Shown in pieces: positions 1-12,500 of a DNA stretch of 20,240 nt (position 1 is its first letter; the number at the start of each line of letters is the position of its first letter). The stretch is from the NCBI GenBank assembly GCA_020650975.1, contig JAIPMN010051910.1, positions 1-20,240 on the forward strand, written 5' to 3'. A program made the position numbers and the translations under genes. Source of the stretch: Apostichopus californicus. Lineage: Eukaryota; Echinodermata; Holothuroidea; Aspidochirotida; Stichopodidae. The notes below the pieces were generated by a model, which was not told the DNA's origin, searched no databases, and was given only the letters and a program-made list of their open reading frames with translations.

Positions 1-421
1 GAAAACGAACTTTTTATGAAGACGCTGAAACTTTTTTTAGAGAGGAGAGATTCCCACTTACTGTTACAACATCTCTATACATGTAATGTATTGAGATAAA
101 AACCAAATTAATTATATTCAACATTTTTTTCTTCATTTTAAGTATAAAGAACTGAGTTATGTAATATTTCTTCACCATATCCTGAAGTTCGAAGGAATGG
201 GTCACATATACATTTCAGGGATTAATATAGGAGTTCAAAGTTTGCGCAACAGTTTTGAAAGCTATGAGTTTCTCATCTCTTATCAAATACTACAGTTCCT
301 ATGTAAAACAAACTGCTATACATCTCTGAACTATTATAGCAATTGGACCATTTTACATAGCATTCATTGATACTGGATAAATAATTCCCTGCATGTCGAT
401 TCCTTCTTACTGCCAGTTTAC
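1..421 (-). other. UTP20: Intron 25, partial
   Basis: This AT-rich sequence runs past the exon 25 donor to the window edge. I searched it for the next UTP20 exon (human continues GILNSLEIVLKN) and found no in-frame match, so the intron is at least 421 bases. Confidence 0.75.
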
Positions 422-500
422 CTGTATTGTCTGCGGAGTGGAATGACGCTAGAAATGTTCAAGGCCTCCAGAGACTTCTTCAACGTGCTGGAGCAGTCCT
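422..500 (-). CDS. UTP20: UTP20 exon 25, residues 1074-1099
   Basis: This 79-base exon (acceptor ATTTTTCAG, donor GTAAAC, phase 1 in and 2 out) encodes EDCSSTLKKSLEALNISSVI, then PLRRQY. Human ECHSAVIQAVEDLDLSKVL, PLGRQH is colinear. It is the last exon I can find; the next one must start left of position 1. Confidence 0.9.
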
Positions 501-3500
501 CTGAAAAATATCAGATCATAAATCGTGCATAAAAAAAATGTTACCCCTTACAGATGTCCATGCGTTTCATTGGATAACATAACTTGAAATGCAAGTTGAT
601 GTAATACCCTACGAGGGGCAGATCCATATTTGTAAGAGTTCTCAGATACAAACAAAGAGTTATGTATGAAATAGAGCTTCTTAAATAAAAACCTTGGCCG
701 ATGACAAAATGCCACCAATATATCAGACTGCCGACTTACTGTCCAGCATACTCATAAATGACAAAATGCCACAAATATATCAGACTGTCTACTCACCGTC
801 CAGCGTACTCATAAATGGTTCAAAGATGAGATCTAGAAATATCTTCATCTCAGCCTCTTTCGATCCACCTAGGAATCTCAGAATCAGGGACCTCCGGAAA
901 CTGACTCCGCTCTTACCCTGGGGACCTGCTCCGGCACGGCTCAGCATTTTGCCGTAAAGTATTCTGAAAGATGAAACGACAGAATCGTGATTAAGTGACA
1001 TCTTGACAGATCTAGAAAAATGAATGCGTTTGCAACGACAACAGAAATAAAAGCAGAGATGTGAATGTTATAGCATGAATGTTCTCCAAACTGAACATGG
1101 TCCAAATCAAATCAGACTATATATTAGAGAGAGCCTAGTGGTTAAGGCAGTGGACTTGTGATCTAAGGCTTGCAGGTTCGAGTCCTGGCCAGATCGTTAC
1201 ATTGCCTCTCTTCACTCAGTAGTAGTAGTAGTCCCGTCGACACATAAAGAGAATACTTGAGCATGCACCCATTACACTCTACAATTGTAAACTTGAAGCA
1301 TGATCTGTGTTTGTTTCCTTTGGTCTTATAATTTAGGGAAATGTGTTTTTGCTAATGGGGCTCTTCGGCTACGCCCACAATCAACAGAGTGTCATATCAT
1401 ATCTGTTCTGGGAAAATTGACAAGTCCTACAGTCTATGGCTGTAGATCATAACAGTAACATGAGCTGGTCACTAGTTGTACATACAATTATTTCATTTGT
1501 AGCTATTGAAGAAGAGATCTTTTCAAACATATTTTCCAAGTTTCAAATCAAGCTCATTGTTTGAAAGACCTTACTTTGTGTTTTTGTAAAGGACGTTCTC
1601 TGTTTGGAAAAACTGCCTAAGTGGAACCATGAACTATTCGATCATCCACCAGGTCCGGTATGCAAGTTTATCAGGCAGGTTCGCAGTATGTGAGGAATAT
1701 CATGAAATCTTGTTACTTCAATTTCGATATCTATATTAACCAGTATAAACCACTTACATTAGGACCGATGTTACAGTGCCCTCACTTAAAATCACTAGAA
1801 AGCCCCCATTGGCAAGTGTTAACAATTCAGTCTTAAGACACACACCTGTGTTTCTCTATTTTCTGCTCCATTATACCTGTTGGAAATGCCAGCAAATCTG
1901 TCATTACCAAAACATAATTGAAAATCTTTCTGAATTCATGTCAAAGAAGGTATCAAACCTGAAGAGAACAGGCAGGAGTCCGTCGCGATGATGGTCCTCG
2001 ATCAAGCCAGATTCTTCGTCGATGTTGAAGAGCAGGAGAGCATCCGTGAAGGACTTGTCTTCCATCAGGGCAGAGAACTGATCGACGTACGGCTGAAGAT
2101 ATTTGAATTTGTAGGTCATCACGCAATCCAGGGTGACCTTCTGCACCGAGGCATTCGAGCTGGACAGGAGCTGTTGATATAAAACATCTTATTTAGTTCC
2201 TGTATCTGCGGATGTCCTTGCTCCCTCGTACTCCTACTCCCTCCTTCTCAACCCCCATCATGTTCCAATTTTCCCTCGACTAGCCATGACCCATAAATTT
2301 TGTGAGCCCTGAAATCGTCCGACATTATACTCCATGGCGTTTGCTGATTATACATCGCATTTACCGAACTGATTGTACATCGACCTAAAAAGTTGTTAAT
2401 TGACCAAAGCACCCTGTTTGCTGATCTTTTACCCGTGGTGAACCATGTTGTGATCTGTCTGGGCTTTCCGAGGCCTAAAGTCACACAACACATGTGATTG
2501 ATATTAATTAAACTTTACATTGACTGAAAAACATTTACAGTTACAATTGCACTATTACATATTACGAAAAACGCCTGATTAGAAGAAACATCTTTAATTG
2601 GGACTGAGATTTGGACTTCACATTTAACTCGAGATAACTTTGTCCTGTTCAAAGTTGACAATCATTTTAATAACTATCTTGACTTACACGAAAGAATAAT
2701 TCCCTCATTTTGGTCTCCTGGAAGAATGCTTTTGGGTTCCTGAATTTACTGAACAGCTGCAGAAGTATCACCAGAGACCTGAAAAAGAAATATCATTAAA
2801 ACTTAATTTATGCATAACATCTGAAATAAGAATTATTTCAATTAAATGAGAAAATCAAGTATAAATTAATAAATTTTTTCATCTAAAATAGAATTTAAAC
2901 CTATATTAGAAAATTGCAACGCTGGCATGTAGTTAATGCAGCCATTCCTGATCCAAGGACTGCCCCCTTCATGTACCCCATCAGATGCACAAGAGTTCAC
3001 CACTTCTTCAAATATGGAGGGAGGTGAAGGCACCCCATCCCATGAAATTCCCGGCCTTTCAAATACCAAAACATATCTTACAGTTTACCATGACGCCTAC
3101 ACAGAAATGCATGTATGTTAGGCTACCTACAGAAAGCCTTACAATTGTATCCTAACCACCTTTCATTAATTTCTTGCAAGCCATGAACCCCAAACATGAC
3201 AGGATGTAGTCATATCTTTTCACCAGAATGATTTATGCAAACAAATTCTTAAAACTTCTTAAAAATCTTACTTGCAGAAGTCATATTGTTAAGAAAGAAG
3301 TGTTCAAATGAAGAGATTTTCCCTTCTTTTCTAGACTTCACTTCACTTCCAAGACTTAAAAGAGAGGTTTTTTTCCTACGATTCCCATTTTTTCAGACCA
3401 TGTGGAAACCATGCCATCCGTCATCACTGCCGTACAATCGAGGCCGATAAAATTGCTTCATGAAATAACAGAGCCAACCCCTTTAATTCCACAATTCACA

Positions 3501-6500
3501 AACCAGACAAACCCTGCCCGACAACAAGTTTGAGGATTCTTACAAGTATTAATATCTTGACCTATATTTCTCATAATTACATATTCATACTATGTGCACT
3601 TGAAGAGTTTTGCTTACTTTTGTAACTTTGCTTTGGAGTAAGTTCCTCTGCCTTTTTCTTCTTCTTCTTCTTGGGTTTCTTCGTCAGCGTCATCCTCTGT
3701 TTCATCCAAGTTTTTATCTTCTGTCTTCTTAGAGATATCCTGAGATGGAGCTAAGAATGTCTCCATCATGTTGTATTCATTCCTGGTAGGGTGAGGAGTA
3801 ACAAAAGTCAAGAGGTCTGCTTCTTTTTCTGGGAACTTTTTTTAACGTTGTGTGCTTTTTCACACAAATTTTCTGAAAGCGTTTCTTGCATGCCACTAAA
3901 ATAAGAGCTCTTAATGAAAGTTAAAATCAATTTATTTTGTAAAAAGTAGAGTTGTAAGGGGAAACTTCACTTTTAATATTGAGTTAAACAATCATTTCCA
4001 AGACATTAGTTGGGTTAGTTACTCAAGTGACAGTATCATATCTCTCTTGTGTGGAACAATGCACTAATGTAAAAATGACCAACACCCGTTTACGCCATTT
4101 TCTTTTTTCTTTAATTCAGCAATGTTAGGGAACTCTAACTATTATATCTTTCCTTCATTGATTGCTCCACTATGAAACCAACAGAATATGCAAATTCAAC
4201 ACAGGATGAATCTTACTGACATTCTGCGATGTTCTCACTTACTTTACAAAGTCGAGTACCATTGGTACTAGATCTCTGGGACGTTCTCACTTACTTTACA
4301 AAGTCGAGTATCATTGGTACTAGATCTCTGGGACGTTCTCACTTACTTTACAAAGTCGAGTACCATTGGTACTAGATCTCTGGGACGTTCTCACTTACTT
4401 TACAAAGTCGAGTATCATTGGTACTAGATCTCTGGTCTTCTTTTCAACTCTGTCGGGAAACGTTGCCATGGCCTTCCATAGAAGATTTCTGAAGTTGATC
4501 GGATCTGGTCTGTCGGTCGTCGACATTCTGGCTTTCAATGAGTCTTGCAACAAATCTGCTAAATTCTGGGGTTTGGCTGTTTCCACGGTGACCAGAGATT
4601 TCCTGCGGTTTCTATGAGGTATATGCGGCTTGAGTGTTTTAAGCTCGGAAGATGCTTGCAGCAGCAAAGGCCGATAAATCGACCAGAACTTGTTCTTATC
4701 CATTCCATAGGCATGGGACCTAAAACAAGACAATCATTTCTTTTATTAACTTATAAAATAAATTTCTATATATTTATATGAAACAAAATGGCTTCCCTTA
4801 TTGGAAAACTTATTGTTAGAATAAATACACATACTACAAAATACTGTATGTGATTAAAACAGCTATGGTGCCTTTTCAATCCTAGCCAAGCAGCTGTTTG
4901 AAGACATAAAGACACCCAACCTTCACGTACAACATACCAAAGTACAACATGCCCAGCCATAGTAGTGACATGGTTCCCACGCTTTGGAACAAAATGAAAT
5001 TTCATAACTCTTCAAGATTAAAACACATACTACCCTTACTAACACTTACTATTTACTGCAAAGCCTACACACTAATGATGAACTAATGTTAGGCTACCTA
5101 TATAGTAAACCTATCTATTGTGACTCTTTCAAAGGTGTATGCTGAACAGAACAGACATGAGGCCCACACATGACATGCTGTTGCCATGACTACTCAACAC
5201 AGTTTGATTTATACCTTTTACTTTATCTCACACTTCTTAAAAACCCTTGCTCCAATAAGTAAGCCATAACATATCAGAAAAAAAGTTTCCAAATGAGGAT
5301 TTTCCTTCGATTTTCCATATTAAACTTCAACATTTCTACAGATTGAAACAAGTTCCACAAATATGAACTCACTCAACTCAAACCATACTCACTTGATAAG
5401 GTCGATGACTGGTTCCCATAGCAACTGCAAGTTGACATGAAGCATACCCATCAAGTATCTCAGTGCAACCTGAAGTTGAAAGAGAAGTTGGAAATTTAGT
5501 TTATTGTCAGTTATGAAATGAAGACACTGACGAATAATTAGTTAACGAGTTTCATTCCAAAGAGATCATTTCTAATTGTGAAATACAAAAATCATATCCT
5601 GTGCAAGTTGATCCTTTATTTCAAGAAAATCTTTGGTGGTAATTACTGTTTGATGTCTTTGGGAAATATTCCATTGTCGCAGTGTTATTTCTCTGTACCG
5701 TGGGAATGGCATCAAGTTTTGCAGTGTTACATTTATAATGTGATACAATATGAACTAACACAAGACACATACTTAATACTGTATCGTTATCAATAACGTA
5801 TATTTGCAAACAGTGAATTATTTACTTCAGAGCAATCAAAGTCATCTGGCAAGCTTGGCTTCACAGCTTCAAATTCTAGTTTTCTAAGGTGCATCAACTT
5901 CTCCCTGTAAGTGTCAAGGGTCAGGGGCACCTCCTCTGCATTCTGGCATATCTGAAGCACTGAAATCTGGCCTCTCGGCTGTGAACAAAAGGAAACAAAT
6001 ATGAGAGTACTCTACCAACTGAATCCAACAAGAAGAACGTTGATTAATGCAAACCTATCAGTTCATAAAGTTTGACCAACAAATGCATCAGCTGAAAAGC
6101 TAGTTATAAATTGACATTGACAAGGATTGATTCTTAAATTCTAATGGTCTTTCCACTTGAAACCATCTTACTAAGTTCTTTGATCACACAAAGCAATGCT
6201 TTGGACTTGTGATTCTAAAGTCACTAGAATTCTAACCATTCGTATGTTTGTGTCTGGGGCTCTCTTCAAATCAGTTTTTAAAGATTAATTATAATTCATT
6301 TTACATGTCAAACTTACCGCATCTGGAAGCTCAGGTAACGTTACAGGGATGTATGAGAGAATCCTCAGTGTTAGCAGTCTCACCTTGATCAAAGACAAAA
6401 TAAAATCATATTAACAAACTCAAGCTTGACTGAATAAGTATAAACTATTAATAAAACAGACTGTGACAGTGTGACAGACTGTGACAGACTGTGACAGTGA

Positions 6501-9500
6501 TACCTCTAGCAATGCAAGTCCCGGACAGATTTCTTACCCATCTCGGTTAAGATCTGTCAGGTCAAGGCAGCTTGGAGCTTTTGCCCAAACGTTTGCAACT
6601 TGTCAAGCGTATTTTTAGACCCGAGACCTTACTATTGCAGGAATCCATCATTATTATTATTATTATTATTATTACTATTATTATTTATTATCATCTGCTG
6701 TAAAGAATTATAAAGCAATCTCTAATTGCTTCCCACCAGAGTCATTAAAAATAGAAAACCTTTCAACAGAAATCCTAAATAAAGTGTGTCTTTCTTTCTT
6801 TTTGCAAAGAATGTAATAACTAATAAATAACAACTTCCACATTGCTTCTCAGAAGCTGCGTATCCACTATTAACCTCGAGGCTCTATCTTACTGTAATAT
6901 TTAAATAGTGTGATGTAGCCTAAAACTGGAATTATAAAACTCTTTTCAGAAATGTGGCAGAAAAAACAAACAAAACACGTCTCTGAAGAAGATCCTGCTA
7001 GGATCGAAACGTCAGGCCCTCTTACTTTTACACATTTTCTTACACAGGCTCTTTAGTGGATAAGCAGTGTGCTAACAGCTTTGTTTTACTTCGATTTACA
7101 ATTGTTTACCTTAGAACTTGAAGAAGTCAAGTTTTCTTGCAATGTAAGATATTGATCTGTCAGTTTCTTGGCGTCCACTGTAACAGCGCAAGATGTTGCC
7201 GTTGAATACCAGGCTTCAGCTGCTGTGAGTATGTGTTCAGATGTGGGATATAACCTGTGGAAATACAGATATCAAAGCATATTGGAAAATATTGGTCAAA
7301 TCATGCAAGCCATTGCTTGCCTTAATATCATAAGTACTCTCAATTGTGAACAACATTTAAGTCCTTCCTCAATGGACCCCTATGTATGAGCCTGATTTAA
7401 AACTGACACTGGTCAAAGTCTGAAGGAAATGAAAGGGTGGTTCTAACCTGTAAAAATATTTAATAAAGGAGAGAATAGAATTATTAGGTATCAAAATTAA
7501 TGTTTTCTTCTTCATCAAAGGAACTACCCAATTGTGACAAAGAGAAGGTTCCTCTCCACTATCTAATATATTTAAGCCAAACAACTAAATGTTATAGCCT
7601 AAGCCTGTTGTAAAACTGACTCTGTGTGAATTGTTACAGTTGAGAGGATGTTCTAACCACCATAAAGTACCACATACGATATTACACATTCGTTATCAAA
7701 CCATTTAAGCTTGTCACAGTAATCACACAAACCTGCACCAGTAATGTTGAAATGAGACAGTAAATTCAACAGTTTTCAAAAGTAAAAATAAAATTCTCTT
7801 AATCTGACTTTGACAGTTAGTCAAGTTCAAATTGTTTTATCCACACGAATCTCTTAAAATGAGGGGTATCTGATAAAGTGAATATAATGCCTGGATTGGT
7901 TGGAGTAATTTTTTGATGAAATGAGATTGTAATGCCTGGATTGGTCGGGGTATCTGATAAAGTGAGATTGTAATAATCAGATTGGTCGGAATGACACAAA
8001 GTCAATACATCAAAATACAGTATGCTGTGTTAGAATTGGTGGTTGGTTTTGGGGATGGGGGTGGGGAATGGTGAAATTGGTCAATAACTAACCTCATAAA
8101 CGTTAAGACAGTTTCCTCAAGGTCTTTAATCTCCTTAGGTTGACTGCAACATAGGAATGCTTTAACAGTGCAAGACAGAACATACTGAAGTACATCCCGT
8201 TCTGTATAAAAAAACAAGAAAATAACAGTTTTATACTGAAACAACAACTTGACAAAACAAACCAAAATATTCTCCAGCCTTAAGATGGAGACAACAATCA
8301 AAGCAAAACATTTTTGATGTTTTTGAAATTATAAAAGCACAAACAAGTTTACCGATGTGGTACAAGATTATACTGTATTTATAGAAACTGTCGTGAATAA
8401 TGAATGAATGATGTTCATTTTAGTAAACCTTAACCTTTACGATTCTCCACCTTTCTCCCATCGTTCCCTCTTTTTTGCAACTACAGTTATGACATTGGGA
8501 ACCACACAAGGACCAACACTGGAGAGGCTACAAGTTTGTGAAGCACCAGAATTAACAGTAGCACGATTCCACGTTAATAAATGATTACCGAAAGGAGATT
8601 GTAATATCGAAAGGAGAATTTGCATTGGTATTCAATTTTGTGAAGTTAAATGTTAGAAAGTCAGGGATGTGCTCAGGAATATTTGAGTGCTGGGCAGGTT
8701 GTGCGGTAGTGTGATCCACACCCTGGGAGAGGGATCTCATGGGTGGGGTACCCCCTCCCCACTGGACAAATTTTGCACATGAAGTATGCTTAGGTGGTGC
8801 TATTTTTCCTATTCTGTGCCATATATTCTCCCACATTTTGGTTATGGTAAAATTTGATAAATTATCATCAAAAAAGTGTTGGGCGGATATGTTTAAAATA
8901 TTGTTTGTGCTGGGCGGCATTTAGAACTGCTGGGCGCAGCCGCCCGGTGCCGCCCAGTGTGAGCACATCCCTGAAAAGTACTTAAAAAAAAAAATGGCAA
9001 TTTTACTTAAAGCACTTTTAATGACTTCATTTCAAAATCAGAGCAGAAATGCTCAAGACTTGCCAACTCTGCATGTCATTATTTCCAAAAAAAATATGAT
9101 TCGCCAATTCTATTGAGATGTTAAATATCTATAATTGCACGGAAGTATGAAGTATCCCAACTAAACAACAAAAATGCTTTCTAATTATCCTGTCATCCAT
9201 ACATTTTACTAACGAGCCAAACCACCTTGTCTTGCAATTATTTAAAACAGTTAATTACGAGGAGAGAATGTCATCTATCCCTAGACACTCGTCGAACCTG
9301 TCGTTAATTGTTCCTGAAATTCTTAACTAAGATAATATTTATAAGTTTTAGTTTTGTTTTTGTACCTTTCTCTTCAGTAGTCTCTCTGAGAGCATCTCCG
9401 AAGTGGTCGATCAACTTCACCAAAAGTTTGCCGGATCTTTCTTTATTAAGTGGTCTACAGAGGAGAAATTCACGATTATACTGTAATATTGTAAATAACT

Positions 9501-12500
9501 ACTTGACAAGGTTACATTGCTACAAACTGGGCTCAGGTGTGGATTGGTGACATGGGCCTACCGGCATATTGCCTCATAGCTGGTCCCCTGCAGAGTCAAA
9601 GGCGCCCAGAGGGGCAGCCACATTCCTGTGTCGGGGAATTTGAGGCTGTTTATCAAATTAACTGTGATATTGAGTTGAGAGAACTATATACCAGTAATAT
9701 TTTAAAATCCAAGTCTCCAGGAATGGTAAAAAAAGCGGGAAAAAAATGTTTTATTTTCCAGAATGACAAGAATAACCTTGGATTAGATTCTTCACCTGAC
9801 GACTTTGAAATAACAAAATATTGCAAATGGTGTCTCCAGGAATTGTTACAACCAAGAAAACGTTTTAATACCCAGAATGACAAGAATACTGCCTGGATTA
9901 TTAGATTCCTCACCTGACATTAAAGAGGCACAGTACTACAGCCCAGATGTAATGAATACTGCCCTCTCCTTGCAGATAGTTGTTGGCAGCGGTCAGCAAG
10001 TACTCCGGAAAACTAGTCATGACCGCCTTTTCTGACTGTCTCCTCTTCTTTCTGGACGAAACTTTCCTGGAAAATCCAAACGAGGATTTGAACTTTGGTG
10101 AGATATTGATCAATGATTTCTAAATTCTACGAATAATGGCGCAAACTGTTTGAACATGTTAACATGCAACTTAGATGAATTAAGCAGGACTTTGTTATCT
10201 AATGAGAAATTCAGGAAGTTCAATTAGAAATGTAGAACAAAGAGTAACAGCCTACAAATAATTTATTTATATTGTTATAATATATGATATTTAAAATTTA
10301 TTTATTTATATATATACACTTAGCATATTGTTGTTTTGAATAATTTGCAGGCAATTTTGTTTTAACATATATTCAATAACTCCAGTTGATTAAAAGTATA
10401 GAATATAGCTTCAAAATTTCAGGTTTCTTTCCTTTTCCAGATGAATCATGCAAGCTTCACAGATGAACCGATGGATTAAGGTATGTTTGACATTGTGTGA
10501 CATTAATGATATGTATGCCCCAAAAGAGAAGTGTTTCATATACCAACAAATATTCTTTGATTACTTGACATCAAATTCTGTTGTTTGACAAGAACAAAAA
10601 CAAGTGGCATTTCCACTTGGAGTAATTGACATTCCTGTTTTTTGGTTTGTTTTTGTATTTTTAGGAAAAGTTTTTAAAACGAAACATAAAGACCTGGAAT
10701 CTAAATATTGATATCTGACTTAGTTCATTAAAAAGAGAAAATTAATCTGAAACAGGAATTTTCCAAATTACACCAGGTTTTACGATCCAAACTTTGATCA
10801 ACTCCCTGATAAATATTATAAACTCACATCCTCTCCACCAGTATACTGAAATCTAAGATGTAAGGGTCAGAGGTCGTTGCCAAGCAGTCACCACGGACAG
10901 GGGATTTTATTACGATGAGTTCCACCAAAGTGAAGAGAATCAACTCGCTGTCCTTCCGATCTGTTTGTGCGATTGTGACTTGCTCGTGGACGTATTCCAG
11001 TAACTTTGGAAGTAATATCTAAAGCAGAAATATGAAATATGAGAATAATTTTTCAAAAGTAATGGCAGAATGGAAGAACAAGGATGTGACAGGTGTTTCT
11101 GTACCTGAAGACAACAATATTTGCAGCACATATGATATGATGATACAATATATCCTATAATTATTAAAATTGAACATTTGGTAATAAAAGAATGAAGAAT
11201 GCATATATCCATCTGTAGTTATCAAAGTGAGGGAGGAATGAATATACTCCTTCACCCCCACCCCCTCCCACCTTCCCCACCCACTTTCCATGTGAGTGGG
11301 TAGCTGTCCACTGTTCCTACATCTATCCTCAAATGAAAAAAAAAAAACTATAAAGTTCCGATAAAATATACTAACCCCTTCAAAGTCGTTCATTTCAGCA
11401 ACAGTCCTGCAGAAATGTAAAAGCTGGCTTTTCTGAAAATTTGCCTTAAACACCTGAAAATGAAATAAATATAAGAACTAAACAGTCATGCCACTTGTCA
11501 TCCATTTTGTCTATAAAGTCTCCAATTAAAAGGTATGCTGTTTTTGGCCCAAATATGCTAGATATCCAAATATGGTCACCTTTGGTCGAAATTCTTCAAC
11601 TGGTTTTATTACAACCTTGGAGGAAACTTTGCCTCACTGGGACATTCAGTCATCTTGTGTGTTCCTTAAAAAATGTCTGGGAAAAATTTGGAGAGTAAAG
11701 ACCTTGAGGTGAGTACATTTTGAAAACTTCTAGCAAGTTTAGCGTGCTATGATTTGGGGCCTATACTGACTACCTTTAAATAATGTTTTGTCTGATGTGA
11801 GACAGCTAGACACATGTATCTGCCTTAGAAACTTGTGAGGAAACACAACTGAACTTAGCTTTCTTTAAACACAGAGAAGACAATTTTTACTTACCATGAA
11901 GTTCATTTAACTATGAAGATTTGCCCTAAAGTGTTATTAGGTTTGGATAAGCTTAGGATTGACAAGGCACCCTTCGGCAGTCCATTTTTTCACTTACATA
12001 ACTGGCTAGAGACATAGTTTGCTCCATGCCTATAGAGCAGCGTTTAGCTGAGAGCAACGTAGACAGAAGATCGAGGATATTCTGGCTGTAAATCTCCGAG
12101 ATGAAGTTTCCAGCAAGAAGGTTCTCCAAAATCTGCAAATAAAATCATGTAAAATTCAAATTGAAGAATTATTTACACCTTTTGGTATTTTCCTTTACTT
12201 TGGGGATATGTGACCAGGTATGACGTTATATGAAACATGGTTTCATCATAGGTGAAAACCACATCAACATGGCTGCAAAGCAATGTCGCAACACTGATGG
12301 CGTTAAACTCTTTTCAAGAAAATAAACATTTTTCGGTGTTCAGTGAAGTGAAACTTTACCTGGACTAGCTGTTTGGGGTTTGTGACCAGTTTACCCTGAC
12401 CGTACCTAGCTACCTTCTCCATTAAATGTAGGACGTAGGACAGATGCTGACATCCTTCCTTACTAACTTTTCTCTTGCTGTCGTGAGCAATTTCGGTCCG

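Larger units (their letters stand above)
6384..7109 (-). other. UTP20: Intron 16 (phase 0)
   Basis: This 726-base intron holds two microsatellites and a retroelement-like tail with a hammerhead-like hairpin (6977-7075). Confidence 0.75.

Noticed and set aside
1-421. UTP20 exon 26 in the left edge
   Set aside because: No stretch translates in the required phase into the expected continuation; candidate AG sites are followed by early stops.
1128-1200. Functional tRNA gene
   Set aside because: The internal promoter boxes are good, but there is no complementary acceptor stem. The sequence continues into a SINE body shared with another copy.
2866-3121. Open frames on both strands in intron 21
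   Set aside because: They mirror each other in a less AT-rich block, have no homology I recognise, and lie inside an intron fixed by flanking UTP20 exons.
3390-3430. Possible C/D-box snoRNA in UTP20 introns (C-box-like words near 3420, 12244 and 18194 on the minus strand)
   Set aside because: No D box at proper spacing with a closing terminal stem could be found for any of them.
9535-9650. Separate gene in the GC-rich block of intron 13
   Set aside because: The open frame (9537-9917) runs through the tandem duplication and has no recognisable domain. The block is more likely a decayed repeat.
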